In this document: in pieces, positions 63,882-64,000 of the stretch | Layout: every line of letters begins with the position of its first letter | Position numbering within the stretch: the stretch's first letter is position 1 | Source: Paracoccaceae bacterium | Lineage (GTDB): Bacteria; Pseudomonadota; Alphaproteobacteria; Rhodobacterales; Rhodobacteraceae | Assembly: GCA_027489375.1 (NCBI GenBank) | Contig: JAIXZW010000006.1 | Span: 50,445 to 114,444, forward strand | Direction: 5' to 3' | Length of the DNA stretch: 64,000 nt | The notes under the pieces: model-generated | The model's database searches: none | The model's input: only the letters and a program-made list of their open reading frames with translations | What the model was told of the DNA's origin: nothing | Made by a program: the position numbers and the translations under genes

Positions 63882-64000
63882 ATGGCAAAGGCAAAGTTTG
63901 AACGGAACAAACCGCACGTCAACATCGGCACGATCGGCCACGTTGACCACGGCAAGACGACGCTGACGGCGGCGATCACCAAGTACTTCGGCGAATTCCG
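63882..64000 (+). CDS. tuf: Elongation factor Tu, N-terminal fragment (cut by window end)
   Basis: First 39 residues of EF-Tu, the GTPase that delivers aminoacyl-t[41 protein letters not shown] is unmistakable, with the G1 loop GHVDHGKT. The frame is open at the right edge. ATG 63882 follows CGAGGCCCGAC. About 110 bp upstream is free of genes and probably holds the tuf promoter and leader. Confidence 0.97.
   Translation, partial: MAKAKFERNKPHVNIGTIGHVDHGKTTLTAAITKYFGEF

Noticed and set aside
1..64000. tRNA, rRNA, tmRNA, RNase P RNA or CRISPR array
   Set aside because: No T-loop GTTCGA-type segments with matching acceptor stems, no spacer-repeat periodicity, and gaps are mostly too short. 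Low-copy structured RNAs could still be missed by eye.
1..64000. Insertion sequence, prophage, integron or defence island
   Set aside because: No transposase, integrase, restriction, toxin-antitoxin or phage structural gene is seen; gene order is that of a core chromosome.

Overview
The window is a 64 kb piece of a GC-rich (by eye roughly two-thirds GC), gene-dense chromosome. The gene set points to an alphaproteobacterium of the Rhodobacteraceae/Paracoccaceae type: a pckA / chvI-chvG / hprK-EIIA-HPr locus, a folK-rpoZ-rsh-pdxJ-acpS-lepB-rnc-era-recO run, a methylsuccinyl-CoA dehydrogenase with electron-transfer flavoprotein genes, several Hint_2-type proteins, and many small families I associate with this group (DUF1491, DUF6473, DUF3429). 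Genus assignment is inference. I see no tRNA, rRNA, CRISPR array, insertion sequence, prophage or recognisable defence island. This is mostly core chromosome.

Layout. 1-5.4 kb: the 3' end of smc, a small partner gene, a palindromic repeat, a MOSC-like gene, a lytic transglycosylase and cobalamin genes cobD/cobC. 5.4-9.7 kb: a MalY/PatB-type PLP enzyme divergent from a def-def-def-fmt operon, the third def being catalytically degenerate. 9.2-14.2 kb: TetR with a divergent DHFR-like gene, a TRIC channel, rnhA, ispH and a NYN nuclease. 14.3-23.8 kb: folK, rpoZ, the bifunctional (p)ppGpp enzyme, DUF2062, pdxJ, acpS, lepB, rnc, era, DUF1491 and recO. 23.8-29.9 kb: a DMT transporter, mnmD and a divergent mnmC-like oxidase, a CPA2 antiporter, a YcaQ/AlkX-like glycosylase and a LOG-family protein. 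30-38.5 kb: the lysine/DAP genes dapD, dapE and dapA, interleaved with two Hint-domain proteins, smpB, a small potassium channel and a second DMT transporter. 38.6-45.1 kb: a Slt transglycosylase, an MFS transporter, methylsuccinyl-CoA dehydrogenase and a TauE/SafE permease. 45.2-51.7 kb: pckA facing away from chvI-chvG-hprK-rapZ-EIIA-HPr. 51.7-58.3 kb: an acyltransferase, hbd, DUF6473, etfBA, cobalamin adenosyltransferase, a HIG1 protein, a small membrane ORF and an SDR. 58.3-64 kb: an SH3 protein, parC, a cytochrome P450, a lipoprotein and the start of tuf.

How the genes fit together. Initiator-Met processing (def/fmt), envelope turnover (two lytic transglycosylases, DAP synthesis, lepB) and ribosome/RNA maintenance (rnc, era, smpB, rnhA) are well represented. 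The ChvGI and regulatory PTS genes next to pckA form a plausible carbon/envelope-stress switch controlling gluconeogenesis. Mcd, EtfAB, hydroxybutyryl-CoA dehydrogenase and the B12 genes all fit the ethylmalonyl-CoA/PHB side of C2 metabolism.

Non-coding structure. A recurring 3' element (GC-rich hairpin plus CCGAGGATATTTGGG or close variant) follows three different genes. Six convergent gene pairs share a 4-nt CTAG/TTAG stop. An AT-rich palindromic island lies upstream of def, and structured leader hairpins plus GTTAGCGCAA repeats lie upstream of pckA. I found no clearly new multi-gene system. The best leads are the degenerate deformylase, the intact/degenerate Hint pair, the 3' element family and the pckA leader.
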